Assembly (NCBI GenBank): GCA_905221605.1
Contig: CAJNDS010000270.1
Location: forward strand, 127,501 to 182,161
Length of the DNA: 54,661 bases
Reading direction: 5' to 3'
DNA from: Symbiodinium natans
Lineage: Eukaryota > Sar > Dinophyceae > Suessiales > Symbiodiniaceae
The translations under genes and the position numbers were made by a program. This document shows positions 25,601 through 35,770 of the stretch, piece after piece. The notes under the pieces were generated by a model. The model was not told the DNA's origin, searched no databases, and worked only from the letters and a program-made list of their open reading frames with translations. Each line of letters opens with the position of its first letter. Position 1 is the stretch's first letter.

Positions 25601-28020
25601 AGAGTGTGAGTCGGCAAAGGGAACGACGCAAAAGCCTTGACTTCAGGGATTTGAACGATATGACAACCAAGGTCCGCAGCGCAACAGGGGCCCTTGGCGA
25701 GACCAACATGCGAGCCTCCTCTGCACGATCGACCAGCAATGAGCTAATAACCTAATGCACTCGTTACTGGAGCAGCGGTTCGCTGCAGGATGCAGCACAC
25801 ACTTGCCTCGATGTGGAGCTCCACTTCATCAGCCGGAATCGGTGCTTCTAGAACCACTTCGATCGGAATGCCGGAGGACCTGAGTGATTCAGTTGTCAAG
25901 CATCTCGCCAATGTAAAGGATGCTGCCTTCACCGCATCTCCTTCTATGGCGGCAATGTCGATGGTTCTGGTTAAGGTGGTCATTCATGGTCTGTGGAACT
26001 CAACTATCATCTGGCCGAGTATCTCAAGGTGATGGACAAGCCAATCGTCGAAGAGCTCCAGGCCTCAAACGGGCTGCAAACGGCAGTTGACTGCATGAGG
26101 CATGAACAAACATGCGTCATAAGCGGTGAGGCAGACTGCGGCATCGGGAGAGATGCCCGCCCCAGCCTTCTGCTCGTCTCTGTGCTTTGCGCTTGTGCAG
26201 GAGAGCATCCAGCTCCTCCGCTTGCATGTCCTGCAGGAAGACAGCAGCAAACGGCTCAAGGTGTGTCCAAAATCGGTCCACTGCACTTCAATACTCCCGA
26301 ACCCCATCAGCTCCACAGCTCCCTTGCATGAGTGCAGTGCGGTGTTGCTAGTGTTGAAGCAGTGTTACTAAACAAGTCAAGCATAACTGCAGCCATTCCT
26401 GGCCATCCTTCCGGCGACGACAAAAGTGGCGGGCCTCCTGCAAAACGGCAGAAGTTGATGCAGAGGGTCCGCTATAGGCTATGATGTGTGGCTACCTCGT
26501 TGCAAGCGAAGGATTACAGGGTGCGGCTTGCATCTCCTCATCCAGGTCACCCCATTCAAAGGCCACCTAAGTTAACCCGGTGGTACACGCATTCCAGACC
26601 ACGGCCTTCACGGTCGCAGCGCCTCAACAGCCAACATGGGGGCAAGCTGCGCCGCTTGGTGGAAGCACGTGTCGAGGATGCCGTTCAGCGCCGCGCAGAA
26701 GGATGTATGCTGAGCCTTTGCCTTTCTTTTTGCCGGAGTTTCCTCCATCGGCCTCGCGACAGGTTGAGTCATGTTTCAGGGCGTGAGGCTGCTCAAGAAT
26801 GCTCTTTCGACTTGCACTTACCCAGCTCGGCAGCGAACGATGAAGACCAGCACGGCGCCATCCTTCTCGACCCGGTTCTTCGGAGTCGCATCTTCCTCTC
26901 CAGACTCACTCTCGCTGTCGTCCTGGCATACGCAAGCCACTGAGCCGCTGAGTACACTGATTGCACCAGCTGAACATGGCGGCCTCCTCACTCTCTTCCT
27001 CTTCTTCAGCTTCCTCTAATGTCTCCTCAGCCCACTCCTTGGCCTTCTCCAAGGAGACACCTGGCGGCTCTAGCAGTTGGCTCGTATACTTTCTGCGCGC
27101 ATGCACCTGACGCCATGCTGGCTGCAAATGCTCTCTCCTTCCCTCCCCCCGATTGCCTACCTTGGACTTCCAGGCGCTTGCAATATTGAAGCCGATTGCA
27201 TCAGGACCAGAAAGTTGGATCCAGTCTTCATACCTGAGCTCAGGGTGGCCTGAGAAGCCCCATGCCTTGAATCCTGTGAGGCGTGAGCTTTTCAACAATG
27301 CCATCCTTCCGAGTGAGGTCGATTGCATCCTCAGAGGAGATAGGAGTGTCAGCCCCGTTTTGCGCACCTCTTGGGAACCATTTGGGAACCTTTCCGGATC
27401 TGAGAACAGTCTGCAAGGGGGCTCTCCTCGTGGGCCTCGCTGCAGCAGATCAGCACCACCTCTCGACCGCGCAGTCGGCCCCGAAGAGTCTGCCAAAGGA
27501 CACGTTGGCTCTTCCACAGAAAGATATAGAAGAAGATGCACTCAGATGCACCACACCCACCCCTGGAAAAATGCAGATACACTTTGAGGATTCAACACGA
27601 TATTCGGTTCCGACATGTTCCGACAGGCAGCGTTTGTCGCAACAGAGCGAAGAGACTACCGAAATGGATTAATAAACCGGCCCGGGACTTACGACAGCCT
27701 CCAGCCTTCAAGGCTGCAGCTTCAAGAGTCGAAACTTTCAAGGATGCAGTTTTGTGATCTGAACCAAAAGCCTGCAGGCTTCAAGGCCAGACTTTCTCAG
27801 GATTGAAGTCTTGAAGGCTTGTCTTGCACGAAAACGACCCGGAAGTGGCTATTTAGGTCGTCCCGCCGCCGCAGACAGATTGACCCCCCCAAAGACCATT
27901 TCCCAAACCTGATTCAGAGGGCCAAAAACAGCAATACTCTACGATTCCGCTTTGAACTTACTTGGGGGAGATTACTAATCAGAACTGGACATGAAAGCTG
28001 TGTCCTTTGCTCATAGCTCA
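22630..28020. other. Host DNA, largely unassigned
   Basis: Apart from the SANT-like fragment at 24.5 kb, no family is recognised. The minus-strand frame at about 27,060-27,280 has an acidic Glu-rich end and a Trp-containing stretch that looks coding-like. The minus-strand frames near 24,000 and 25,750-25,980 also look coding-like. All could be exons of unknown genes. Confidence 0.35.
24541..24602 (-). CDS. Possible SANT/Myb-like exon fragment
   Basis: The minus strand reads EADWSEEELDRLKASYP. A Trp followed by Ser-Glu-Glu-Glu-Leu and a Leu four residues later is the signature of the first helix of Myb/SANT DNA-binding or histone-binding domains. Continuation in the same frame gives a charged, unassigned peptide. 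Only this one helix is visible, so it may be chance. Confidence 0.25.
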
Positions 28021-28027
28021 AAGAGGG

Positions 28028-28372
28028 GGGGGGAGAGAGAGAGAGAGAGAGAGAGACAGTGCGAGAGAGCGAGAAAGAGCGAGAGAGCGCGAGAGAGCGA
28101 GAAAGAGCGAGAGAGCGAGACAGAGCGAGAGAGCGAGAGAGCAAGAGAGCGAGAGAGCGCGAGAGCGAGAGAGTGAAGAGAGAGTGAAGAGAGAGTGAAG
28201 AGAGAGTGAAGAGAGAGTGAAGAGAGAGTGAAGAGAGAGTGAGAGAGTGAGAGAGTGAGAGAGTGAGAGAGTGAGAGAGTGAGAGAGTGAGAGAGTGAGA
28301 GAGTGAGAGAGTGAGAGAGCGAGAGAGCGAGAGAGCGAGAGAGCGAGAAGTGAGAGAGTGAGAGAGTGAGAG
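28028..28372 (+). repeat. GAGAGC / GAGAGTGA purine microsatellite
   Basis: About 345 bases of GA-rich repeats. Units change along the array from GAGAGC through GAAGAGAGT to GAGAGTGA. It is a nearly pure purine strand, so triplex (H-DNA) formation is possible. The Leu/Ser-rich and Arg/Glu-rich frames are artefacts. Confidence 0.95.
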
Positions 28373-28761
28373 TACGTACCAGCAACCAGCGATCTCCGCC
28401 TGGATCTTGCTCGGACCACAAAGTTTCAGCGATTTCGCCTGCGCGAAGGAAGTGAAGCCTACACTACAGGTGAACCCAGCCACTCTCCATCTCGCTTCAC
28501 TAGTCCTCTACCTAGATGAGACCAGCCTTTCCCATCTGGGAGCTTGCACTCCCTGCGTTCGTGCCGCTGCTCGCATCGGCAACATCTCAGAGTCACGAAG
28601 TAGATCAGTGCACAGGCAGATCGCACATGATATGCAAAAGCCGCCCGAACACTTTGCGCTTCGCTAGCTGCACTCTCGCAGAAAGCTGAAAGAAGGCTGA
28701 AAAAAGGCGGAAAAAGGTTTGCCCTGCTTTGCCGTACCTGCCATCAGCGGCTCCGCCATCG

Positions 28762-28832
28762 TCCCAGCCGTCCCAGCCGTCCCGGCCGTCCCGGCCGTCC
28801 CGGCCGTCCCGGCCGTCCCGACCGTCCCGGGC
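28762..28832 (+). repeat. CCCGGCCGT 9-bp tandem repeat
   Basis: About eight copies of a 9-base unit (CCCAGCCGT, then CCCGGCCGT). In frame it would give Pro-Ser-Arg or Ala-Gly-Thr repeats, but no surrounding gene is recognised. Confidence 0.85.
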
Positions 28833-29397
28833 CGGGACCGGGAAGGGCAGAGACCCATGTGCTCTACACGCAAATCAAGATGTCCCTAAACCTAACTTGG
28901 CTGATGAAAAGTACGGTGGTTGCATAGGGCTTCTAGAGAAGTGTAGGGTGTAGAGAGGCATAGTGAAGTTGAGGACGCAACGGCGTGCAACTTGAGGAGT
29001 CTGGATTGCTGCTCCCGGCATGCTCCCATCAAATTTGACTCTCGGACTGCGCTCAACAGCTGCGAAGCTGTGAAGGGCAAGAGCATATGCATGCAGGCAT
29101 TTAATCATGTACTACGATTACGACTTCGACAATTTCGACAGCTAGCGCTAACACAAACTGCCACCACTGTCATTAGTTGTCACATGCTGCTGCTGCTACC
29201 ACGACCAACACTACCCCCACTAGCACGACAACATATGTCAAGTAGTAGCCGCTGCTGATAATTCCAACTGCGTGCCTGAGCCTCGCCAAGTTGCCGTTCG
29301 ACGATGGCACGGCCCTGAGAATCAGGGTCCCCAGTCGTCAGCGGGAAGGGGTCGTGGCCCAACAGCTTCCAGACCGAAATCCCTACACTTCGGGGTG

Positions 29398-29440
29398 CGG
29401 GAAGGTGCGGGGGGGGGGCGGGGGGGGCGGGGGGGGTGAG
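29398..29440 (+). repeat. G-rich tract
   Basis: Runs of G up to nine bases broken by single C or GT, about 40 bases long, with G-quadruplex potential on the plus strand. Confidence 0.6.
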
Positions 29441-29854
29441 GAGGCTGCCAAGCGAATTTCAGGCAGTGTTCCGGACCATGTCTAGCACTGTCCTGGAAAT
29501 AAATCAGGTGGAGCCCCCTAGCCGCGGTGCAGCCGTCGGTGCACAGTTGCCGACTGCCTAACCACAAGAAACAACCAAAATGCAGGCCGCGTAGCCGAAC
29601 GCGCGCGCAGGAGTTCCAGCTCCAATCGCCTAACCTCGTCCTCGCAACCATGGGATACATTGGACGACTCGAGCAAACTGAAAGCAGTATGCCTGGCCTG
29701 CAACTCCATGACCACATCCTCCCTGTGAGAAACCGGCAGCGCAGGCTTCGTTCGCACCTTGCAGAGCGAAGCAGCGTGCCAGTCTTTTGCCAAAGTGGGC
29801 TGTGCTTGAGCACATCACCAGTTCAACAAAGCCAGGAAGATCTGCGACTTGCGC

Positions 29855-31445
29855 CTGCTTGACGGACTCGCAGAATCTGAGTGTGGCAAGAGAGTCCTGC
29901 AATGTACCATGCATAAGTAGGGCCCAAAGGATGGCTAGAGACGTGGCTCGACGTGGCTCCATTTTCCTCAAAGGAGATCTGCGCTGGCGAGACCGTCCCT
30001 ACCACGGCAGTATGCGAGTTCCTGAGCTTGCTGACGCCAGCAATCGCCGGTGAAGCAAAGAGAGAAGTGGTGAGAAAGGTGGGAAAAATTTGTTCAAAAT
30101 GCTCATGGCCTAGGGCCGCTGCCCAGCCAAGGCATGGCCCAGCACCATCGTCAGCTTTGAGTTTCTGCAAGGAGGAAGAATTTCTTGCAACTGAACAAAA
30201 AAGGGTGCACCTGAAAGCGCACTTTTCAGCCCACCCATTGGGTGGGCTCGGCTGATTTAGTCGGCTTGGCTGAGCACAAGCCTGAAGTGATGCCACTGAG
30301 CGCTGTCCTTTCCTGAGCATGCAGCCATCAGCAAGTGAGAAAAATAGCAAGAGCCGCCTCAAAGAGCGGTGAATCTTTCAAAGCCTCTCAACTCTAACAT
30401 GCTGTCGCAACGTGCAATGAAGATCGCATGTGGCGCTGGTAGGTCCATTGTATGCCCTGTGCAACCAAAGCTGCCCTGGGCACTGTTGCCGGCACCAGCA
30501 GTTCCACTGCCAACCTCTTCACCAACACAATGCCAATGTCCATGCGAAGTAGTTACTCTGTGCTAAGACGATCCAGCTACAAGCAGCATGCAGTCGTCAA
30601 TGTCTGCCCAGTGTGAAGGCTTCTAGCAGAACACGCTTGCCTGGGATGCTGCCAGTTCCCGGACACATCTGGCCTGCGGCTGTGGAAGGGCACCCTCAAA
30701 ATCTAATTCTGTCATGGCGGCCACTCTTTGGCAAGGGCAGCTCAGGCCCAGGGGGCAGGATACCGGATGCATGGCAGAAGGCAATTGCCAAAACTCACTG
30801 GGATGCTGCACTGTTTCTTCGCATGTACATGTTTAGCTGGAAAAAGCTTTCGAGACAGCATGATGTGAGCGAATTCATGCAGTAAGGCATCTGGCTGCAC
30901 GTAGTTTCCAATCCCACTTAAACCCCCGAACCAGGCGAACCAGAACGGGTCTGAGAGGATCCAAGGGGCCAAATGGAAGAGCGATCGGTTGATCAGGGTC
31001 AACTCCTGCACTCGACAGCTGCTCCAGCGAAATCTCTCAAGCATCTGATCAACATCGGGAAATTTGATGACTGGGATCGTGTGCGCCTTAAACCTCTCCG
31101 TGCGACACATGGAGAGCCGCTCCTGCTCACGAAGCGGTGGACAACGGAAACGCTACAGAGCGGTTCATGGGCAGTCACGGATGTGCAAGGCAAAAACTCT
31201 TCAGTCTTCATTAACATTCGAAACAGCATGTCGTGGCGCCTGCTCACGGCCAGCCAGGTCCACGAGCATGATACTGGCAGGCGAGAGCGACATGCTGCGC
31301 AACCCATGCGTTGTCCCTCACCCTGTCTGGCTCAGTTTGGTTGTGTTCTCGTGTAGACATCATGCCCACACCCTCCAACCTGTTGCTGGAAGTAGACCGC
31401 TCCATGCGCAGACAGAAAATCGCATGTGACCTCGAATGATGCTGC
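29855..31445 (-). CDS. Kinesin-like motor protein, downstream motor exons
   Basis: A series of minus-strand exons gives the C-terminal half of a kinesin motor domain in the right order. SRSHAIFCLRME (switch I, about 31,400-31,441); IMLVDLAGREQ (switch II, about 31,250-31,273); ERLSMCRTERFK (about 31,090-31,130, less sure); VQELTLINRSLFHLA (about 30,967-31,011); NSKLTMVLGHALAG (30,123-30,164); NSHTAVVGTVSPAQISFEEN (about 29,961-30,021); DSLATLRFCESVKQ (29,855-29,896). The junction 30,022-30,122 reads best as a GC-AG intron that restores the family GNSxT motif. The microtubule-dependent ATPase role is that of the family. The upstream exons lie on the other side of the viral element, beyond 54,300. 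The tail was not found, and other boundaries are approximate. Confidence 0.75.
30742..30888 (+). pseudogene. Possible ubiquitin carboxyl-terminal hydrolase exon fragment
   Basis: The plus strand reads FSWKKLSRQHDVSEFMQ followed at once by GTAAGG, a possible donor site. QHDVxEF resembles the QHDAxEF motif that follows the catalytic cysteine box in USP-type deubiquitinases. It lies antisense inside an intron of the kinesin gene. No catalytic Cys or His box is visible nearby. It may be a relic or chance. Confidence 0.25.
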
Positions 31446-32426
31446 CACACCGACGAGTGCGTGGAAGCCAGCCCGCAAACTATGCAAACGTCGCGGCCTC
31501 TTTCAATTCGAATTTCAACTTCGACGGTGAAATTGAGTGCCACAACATGTGCTGGGTCACCTAGACGAGCGATCGTTCAGCATGGTCGCGGCAGTTGTTC
31601 TGACCTGCACCCAGCGCCGATATCTTGAGCTATTCTCGTGCCAGATGGCGGAAAGGGCACAAAGGGCTTCACCAGCATTGCACATCGTGTCCGGCCTGCG
31701 ACCCGAAGCTGACAAGACGAAGTGCCTGTCAGATCAAACTTGCAGAGCTTGTTAGCTTCTGATGCTTACTTGGGATGGTAGCGATGTATCCAGACATGCC
31801 GACTGCTGGCCACACAAAGCAGTTCCTGTCCTCTTGCACATCGTCACAAGGTACCTCCTCAACCTCAGCACGTCAACGTTGATTGACCAAGGAAGGTGAG
31901 CTCCAAAAACCAAAACATGATGTTAGAGGTTCCTAATTTACTTGGCTTGACCCAACTTTGTTCGGCTTGAGTGAGTGGCGCCCGCCACGAAGGCACCAAA
32001 CCGAGGATGAAAGTGCACCTGGAACACCATTGACAACAACAGAAGGTCAAATCAAGCAAACGGGACAAAGGAATGAGCTGTCGCACGGATGAAGCAGCGC
32101 GGGCATGCCAGAACCTAAGGCGCTTGCGGTCGTCTTGCTGTGCGAGCGGCCATTTCGCGGCCTAGGTGTCATAGCATCTTGGGCACCAATGTCTTCAAAC
32201 GACTAAAGACTCTATGGATATCTGAACTTGCAAAGCAACTCGCAAACCATCACAATGTAGCAGGCCATGCTAGCATCAGCAACGCACCGCAATCACCTAA
32301 AGATCTTTGGAGCTGACACTTCATGCCTTCTTACGCTGATCTCTAGCTTTAGGTTCAGCTTCCTCTTGGTGGTGGGCTGTCCACCGCTCCCGCCGTCCTC
32401 GGCAACACAGCACGATGCTTCAGCAG
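31446..32426. other. Kinesin intron, left part
   Basis: Sequence between the switch I exon of the kinesin gene and the insertion site. No coding exon is recognised. With the right part (53,839 to about 54,300) it forms what would be a single intron of roughly 1.4 kb without the viral element. Confidence 0.5.
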
Positions 32427-32431
32427 CATTC
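32427..32431 (+). other. Target-site duplication, left copy (CATTC)
   Basis: CATTC directly abuts the outer end of the left terminal repeat and is repeated exactly at 53,834-53,838 next to the right one. A 5-6 bp duplication is what retroviral-type (rve) integrases of Polinton-like elements leave. Confidence 0.85.
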
Positions 32432-32724
32432 AGTCAGAGTAGACCTTGCCCAGTTTGGGTAATAATGCCACCGCCAACCCATTAGATGATCATTCCTATA
32501 CTCCCCCCTACATTTCACCGATATATCACTACTACTACCCCATTAGATGGTCATTCCTATACTCCCCCCTACACTTCACCGATATATCACTACTACTACC
32601 CCATTATCAATACAAGTATAGGAATAACCATTACCCCATCTATTATCTCTAAGGTGGCATTATTACTCAAAAGGGGCAAGGGGGTCCTCGTAGGATTTGG
32701 TTCAGGGTTTAGGGTTAAGGGTTG
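32432..32724 (+). repeat. Left terminal inverted repeat
   Basis: Starts AGTCAGAGTAGACC and ends ...GGTTAAGGGTTG. It matches the reverse complement of 53,540-53,833 over its whole length with roughly a dozen differences. It contains a 61-bp tandem duplication and ends inward in telomere-like CAGGGTTTAGGGTTAAGGG. Confidence 0.93.
32478..32610 (+). repeat. 61-bp tandem repeat within the left TIR
   Basis: Two copies of a 61-base unit starting at CCCATTAGATG and ending CACTACTACTA, spaced exactly 61 bases (32,481 and 32,542), then a third copy truncated after CCCATTA. The same arrangement is present inverted in the right TIR (about 53,655-53,787). Repeats inside TIRs can be binding sites for the integrase or a replication protein. 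Confidence 0.8.
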
Positions 32725-32808
32725 CAAACCCTGAGGTTCTACGGCATGATCGCAAGGTATTTCAGCGCTACCCTGACGTATTTCCAGCTACCCCAACACC
32801 ACACCCCA

Positions 32809-32965
32809 GCAAACTCAAGGACACCCGAGCGAACTCAAGGACACACCCACGCGACCTCAAGGACACACCCACGCGACCTCAAGGACACACCCGCGAGAAC
32901 TCAAGGACACACCCACGCGACCTCAAGGACACACCTGCGCCAACTAGGACACACCCGTGCGAACT
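32809..32965 (+). repeat. 22-bp tandem repeat (CTCAAGGACACACCCACGCGA)
   Basis: About seven imperfect copies of a unit containing CTCAAGGACACACCC, located just inside the left TIR. The period is 22, so no reading frame is kept from unit to unit, which argues against coding. Confidence 0.8.
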
Positions 32966-33375
32966 GAAGCCAACAGCCTTCACCCCCCCCAAAAATCGCA
33001 CCATTTTCCCATCAAAAACTCAACAGATTTTGCCACCTCCTTCACCCAACCCGTTAAGAACGGCATCCCAAAAGCACTGTTCGACGACATTTTCCATCAA
33101 CACCTGCCCACTTTCCCCCCAACAGCAACCATTGATCAACAGCCGGATCTCACCACCCGAAAATAGGCAAAGTCCATCTCGTAGAAAATGCTACCACCCA
33201 CCCCCCAAAGTTAAAATACAATCTTAGGAAATTATCTTATTCCCAAGACCTACATCCTACCTAGGTGCCAATAGCCTAAATAGGCAAGGGGGGGTTTATG
33301 GAATTTAGGGTTTAGGTTAGGGGTTCAGGATTGCAAGCAGTGGTTCTCGATCACTTTTCACAGGAAGCGAAGCAA
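32966..33375. other. Non-coding spacer of the left arm
   Basis: A/C-rich sequence with no recognisable gene. A short telomere-like stretch GAATTTAGGGTTTAGGTTAG lies at about 33,302-33,321. It probably contains the 3' end signals of the minus-strand effector gene. Confidence 0.5.
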
Positions 33376-34953
33376 CTAGAGCTTTGTGTCCCAATCGACG
33401 ACGTATTGGCTTACGCCCACAGGAGATGTGCCTTCGTTCCACTCACCTTCCACATTCTGCATGACGCTGTAATTGGACGCAATCCCTTTCGGCGCAATGA
33501 TGACCCAGCTGATATCTGAAACACTTTTCAGTTGCCGGAAAGCAGTCTTCATGGCATTATGCATCGGCCCAATCTTGCACTTGTGCTCTTTTTCGTTCTT
33601 TGTCACCTGCAACAACCAAAGTCTGTATGTTGTTGGTGCAGACGTCGTCTCCGCAGTGGCAAAAAAAGCATCTGCCGCTGGGAAATTCTTCGAGATCGGG
33701 ATGTACAACTGATTTGGACTCAGTTCTAGCTGGCCAAGTGGCGCCGCACCTTTCGGCTGCATCATCAACCTGTGGTTTGGAACATCACACTGCATTGCCT
33801 TCTCCCCTTCAGTCAAAGCTAGGGGTCTGCATTGAAGCTTCAATGGTTTCTCTCCATCCATTGTCAACCGCCCCATCACCAGGCGCTGAAAGACATTTCC
33901 AACCAAGATGCTCAGCTCCTTCATGTGAAGAAACTTGTTGACGAAGTGGCTTTGGTCTTCTGCACTTGTGATCTGAAGCTTGTTGCAGATTTCATCCCTG
34001 GCAGCCTCCGAATCAATAAGTTGCACCCTGGGCATGCTGAAATTGTCAGAGTGGTCTGCATCAATTTGCATTATAGAACTTGCCAAGCTCTCCTTCGTGT
34101 CTGCCTTGCCACTGGGAAGAGATCGCACCAACTTCTCCAACGATTCAAATGTGTCCAAGTGCTGGATGCACTCACGTATCAGCTCTCGGGCGGCTTCATC
34201 TGGCGTCTTGCCCTCTCCTACAAGCTGGAAAAATCGCTTCAGCCATCGCACACTTCCACCAAGAAGATCGTGGGCATTCTGCACACTTTCCTCGCTCTGA
34301 CCTTTGAACAGAGTCACTCGGTGCGACTCAAGTTCGTTTTTCGACCAGATTGGCTGAAACAGGCGCTTCGCATGTTCCGCAGACTGACTGAAGGTGCTGT
34401 GGTAGGGCTTCATGCGCAAGGAAATGAACACCATCGTGCATCCTTGTGTCCGATGCTTCACATCATCTGTGGTCTGGCCGCCAACAGGGTCTATCAGCAG
34501 GACGGTCGAGGACTTCTCCAGCATATGCGGCGCTTCGTTGTGTCTGAGAGTTTTTTGATTTGGTCCAGCCTTGCGTGAATACCATTTGTAGTTGCTGCGA
34601 ATGACGAGGTCATACTCATCGGCCAAGTACACAGCCATATAGCCCAACAGCACTGATTTGCCAATGCCTGGAGTACCAGTGATGACAAACAACCCCCGCG
34701 GAGTTGCCAATTCAAACTTTTCTTTCAACCAGCCTGTGAGTATTGCACGTATCTGTACATAGCAAGTGCGCAAAACGAGGTCCTTTTGCATGTAGCCATC
34801 GCCCAGGATGTCTGTCTTGAAGCTGTATACAGAGTTGGCCTCCCAGTCTTTGGGTTTCTGTCCAAGTGCCTCCTCCATCCACTGGCAAAGTGGGTCTTCA
34901 TCCTGAACGGATTCAGCCTCGTGTGCCAAGCAATCAGCCCCCCAACCCAACAA
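33376..34953 (-). CDS. Crinkler/RHS-type effector: P-loop NTPase plus nuclease domain (main exon)
   Basis: About 520 residues open to a stop at 33,376. A P-loop NTPase comes first: Walker A GTPGIGKS (93-100 from the frame start) and Walker B-like VLLID (151-155). A C-terminal module follows with NFPAADAFF (Asp 428) and LWLLQVTKNEKEH (Gln 449, Thr 451, His 457), the D...QxT pattern of the restriction-endonuclease-like domain of Crinkler-RHS proteins. These are eukaryotic effectors thought to come from transposon-encoded proteins. The position where many members have Glu reads GNVFQ, so catalysis is uncertain. There is no ATG at the frame start (TTG), and the N-terminal part probably comes from the exon at 35,190-35,532 by splicing. 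Base composition is host-like and unlike the viral core, so it looks like cargo. The role could be superinfection exclusion, host manipulation or selfish DNA cutting; none is proven. Confidence 0.7.
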   Translation of the reverse strand: MLGWGADCLAHEAESVQDEDPLCQWMEEALGQKPKDWEANSVYSFKTDILGDGYMQKDLVLRTCYVQIRAILTGWLKEKFELATPRGLFVITGTPGIGKSVLLGYMAVYLADEYDLVIRSNYKWYSRKAGPNQKTLRHNEAPHMLEKSSTVLLIDPVGGQTTDDVKHRTQGCTMVFISLRMKPYHSTFSQSAEHAKRLFQPIWSKNELESHRVTLFKGQSEESVQNAHDLLGGSVRWLKRFFQLVGEGKTPDEAARELIRECIQHLDTFESLEKLVRSLPSGKADTKESLASSIMQIDADHSDNFSMPRVQLIDSEAARDEICNKLQITSAEDQSHFVNKFLHMKELSILVGNVFQRLVMGRLTMDGEKPLKLQCRPLALTEGEKAMQCDVPNHRLMMQPKGAAPLGQLELSPNQLYIPISKNFPAADAFFATAETTSAPTTYRLWLLQVTKNEKEHKCKIGPMHNAMKTAFRQLKSVSDISWVIIAPKGIASNYSVMQNVEGEWNEGTSPVGVSQYVVDWDTKL

Positions 34954-35189
34954 CTAAACTCAACCCACCAGCCTAGGACTAAAACAAAAGAACAACTCAA
35001 CCCCCTAAACCCAACTAAGCAACCCAATCAACTAACCCAATCGGGAAACCCTACGAGGAAACCACACCTAGGGGGGAAAAAACAACCATGCTACAACCAA
35101 AGAGCTAACCTCTAAACCCAATAAGTAAGGTAATCAACTAAGCCTATCGGGGAGGCCTACAAGTAAAAGGTGTACCAAAAACCGGAGAA
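34954..35189 (-). other. Probable intron of the effector gene
   Basis: On the plus strand this is CCCAACCCAA, CCCCTAAACCC and related telomere-like units with stops in the relevant frames. It separates the two open exons. Minus-strand donor candidates such as TTTTTG|GTACAC (about 35,174-35,180) and several AG acceptors near 34,960-34,980 exist. I cannot fix the exact splice sites. Confidence 0.45.
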
Positions 35190-35532
35190 GCCGTGCAAAC
35201 AATATATTGTTTTCGGGCCGAAGGGCCGGTGCTTCTGGGGTGGGGCCGTGGATGCAGTTGTAAAGAGCACGCGCTATCCATGGCCTAACGCCGTCATGTT
35301 GAATGGATCCCTTCAGCGCATCAGCCAGATCTTCAGCTGTGAGCTTCAGCAGAACCTTCTTCGGTATCCTTCCAAGGGCCGTTTTAGCAAAATCGGCAGT
35401 TGGGTCCAGTTCTGCCAGCTTCTCCTGGATCCACTGGCTCGCAACAGCTTCCTCAACATCTAAAAACCGCGGTTTCTTCAACGGAGGTCCATTGCCTGCC
35501 ATTGCATCTGAGAGCTCAGTGTAACTTGACAT
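35134..35532 (-). CDS. N-terminal header exon of the Crinkler/RHS-type effector
   Basis: Starts at ATG 35,532 and is open for 132 codons, of which the last ~20 are probably intron. Residues 48-95 (FAKTALGRIPKKVLLKLTAE...) look like a small all-helical, SAM-like or header domain. A basic KKPR lies at residues 19-22 and could act as nuclear targeting. Crinkler-RHS effectors carry such headers before their NTPase domain. It has the same strand, spacing and composition as the main exon downstream, so I treat the two as one gene. It could also be a separate small protein. Confidence 0.5.
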   Translation of the reverse strand: MSSYTELSDAMAGNGPPLKKPRFLDVEEAVASQWIQEKLAELDPTADFAKTALGRIPKKVLLKLTAEDLADALKGSIQHDGVRPWIARALYNCIHGPTPEAPALRPENNILFARLLRFLVHLLLVGLPDRLS

Positions 35533-35699
35533 ACCTCTTGCATTACATACTTAGGCCACATCGCCACATCGCTGGTCTGTTGCGGAAGCTGCGTGAGCAC
35601 GACACGATAACTTGATTGGCCTGTTTCGCAGGGCGACAAACTGTTCAAGCAGATCATGCAACTCCAAAAATAGGTTTTTTTGGAACACCTACAACTACA

Positions 35700-35728
35700 A
35701 GTTGCAAGTAGTAGAACGACTTGCAACT
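35700..35728. terminator. Perfect 10-bp hairpin at the arm/core boundary
   Basis: AGTTGCAAGT (35,700-35,709), a 9-base loop, then ACTTGCAACT (35,719-35,728). It lies between the effector gene and the end of the integrase gene, just where composition switches from host-like to AT-rich. It may end integrase transcripts, or mark the junction where the left arm was acquired. Confidence 0.45.
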
Positions 35729-35770
35729 CAAGTTGTGAAAGCCCCCGCAACTTCAAAAACGCAGGAAAAG

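Noticed and set aside
27914-28483. Leu/Ser-rich 189-residue frame resembling a membrane protein
   Set aside because: It is entirely due to the GA-rich purine repeat.
30742-31110. HEFAH (HExxH-like) metalloprotease motif on the minus strand
   Set aside because: It lies past the VQELTLINRSLFHLA kinesin exon, in what must be intron, and no protease context surrounds it. The motif is short enough to be chance.
1-32426. Dinoflagellate spliced leader or rRNA genes as proof of host identity
   Set aside because: I found no spliced-leader sequence, 5S, 18S or 28S segment, so the host assignment stays an inference from introns and repeats.
33832-34578. 248-residue open frame on the plus strand
   Set aside because: It is the antisense shadow of the effector NTPase exon, which shows Walker and nuclease motifs. 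The plus frame has no recognisable domain.
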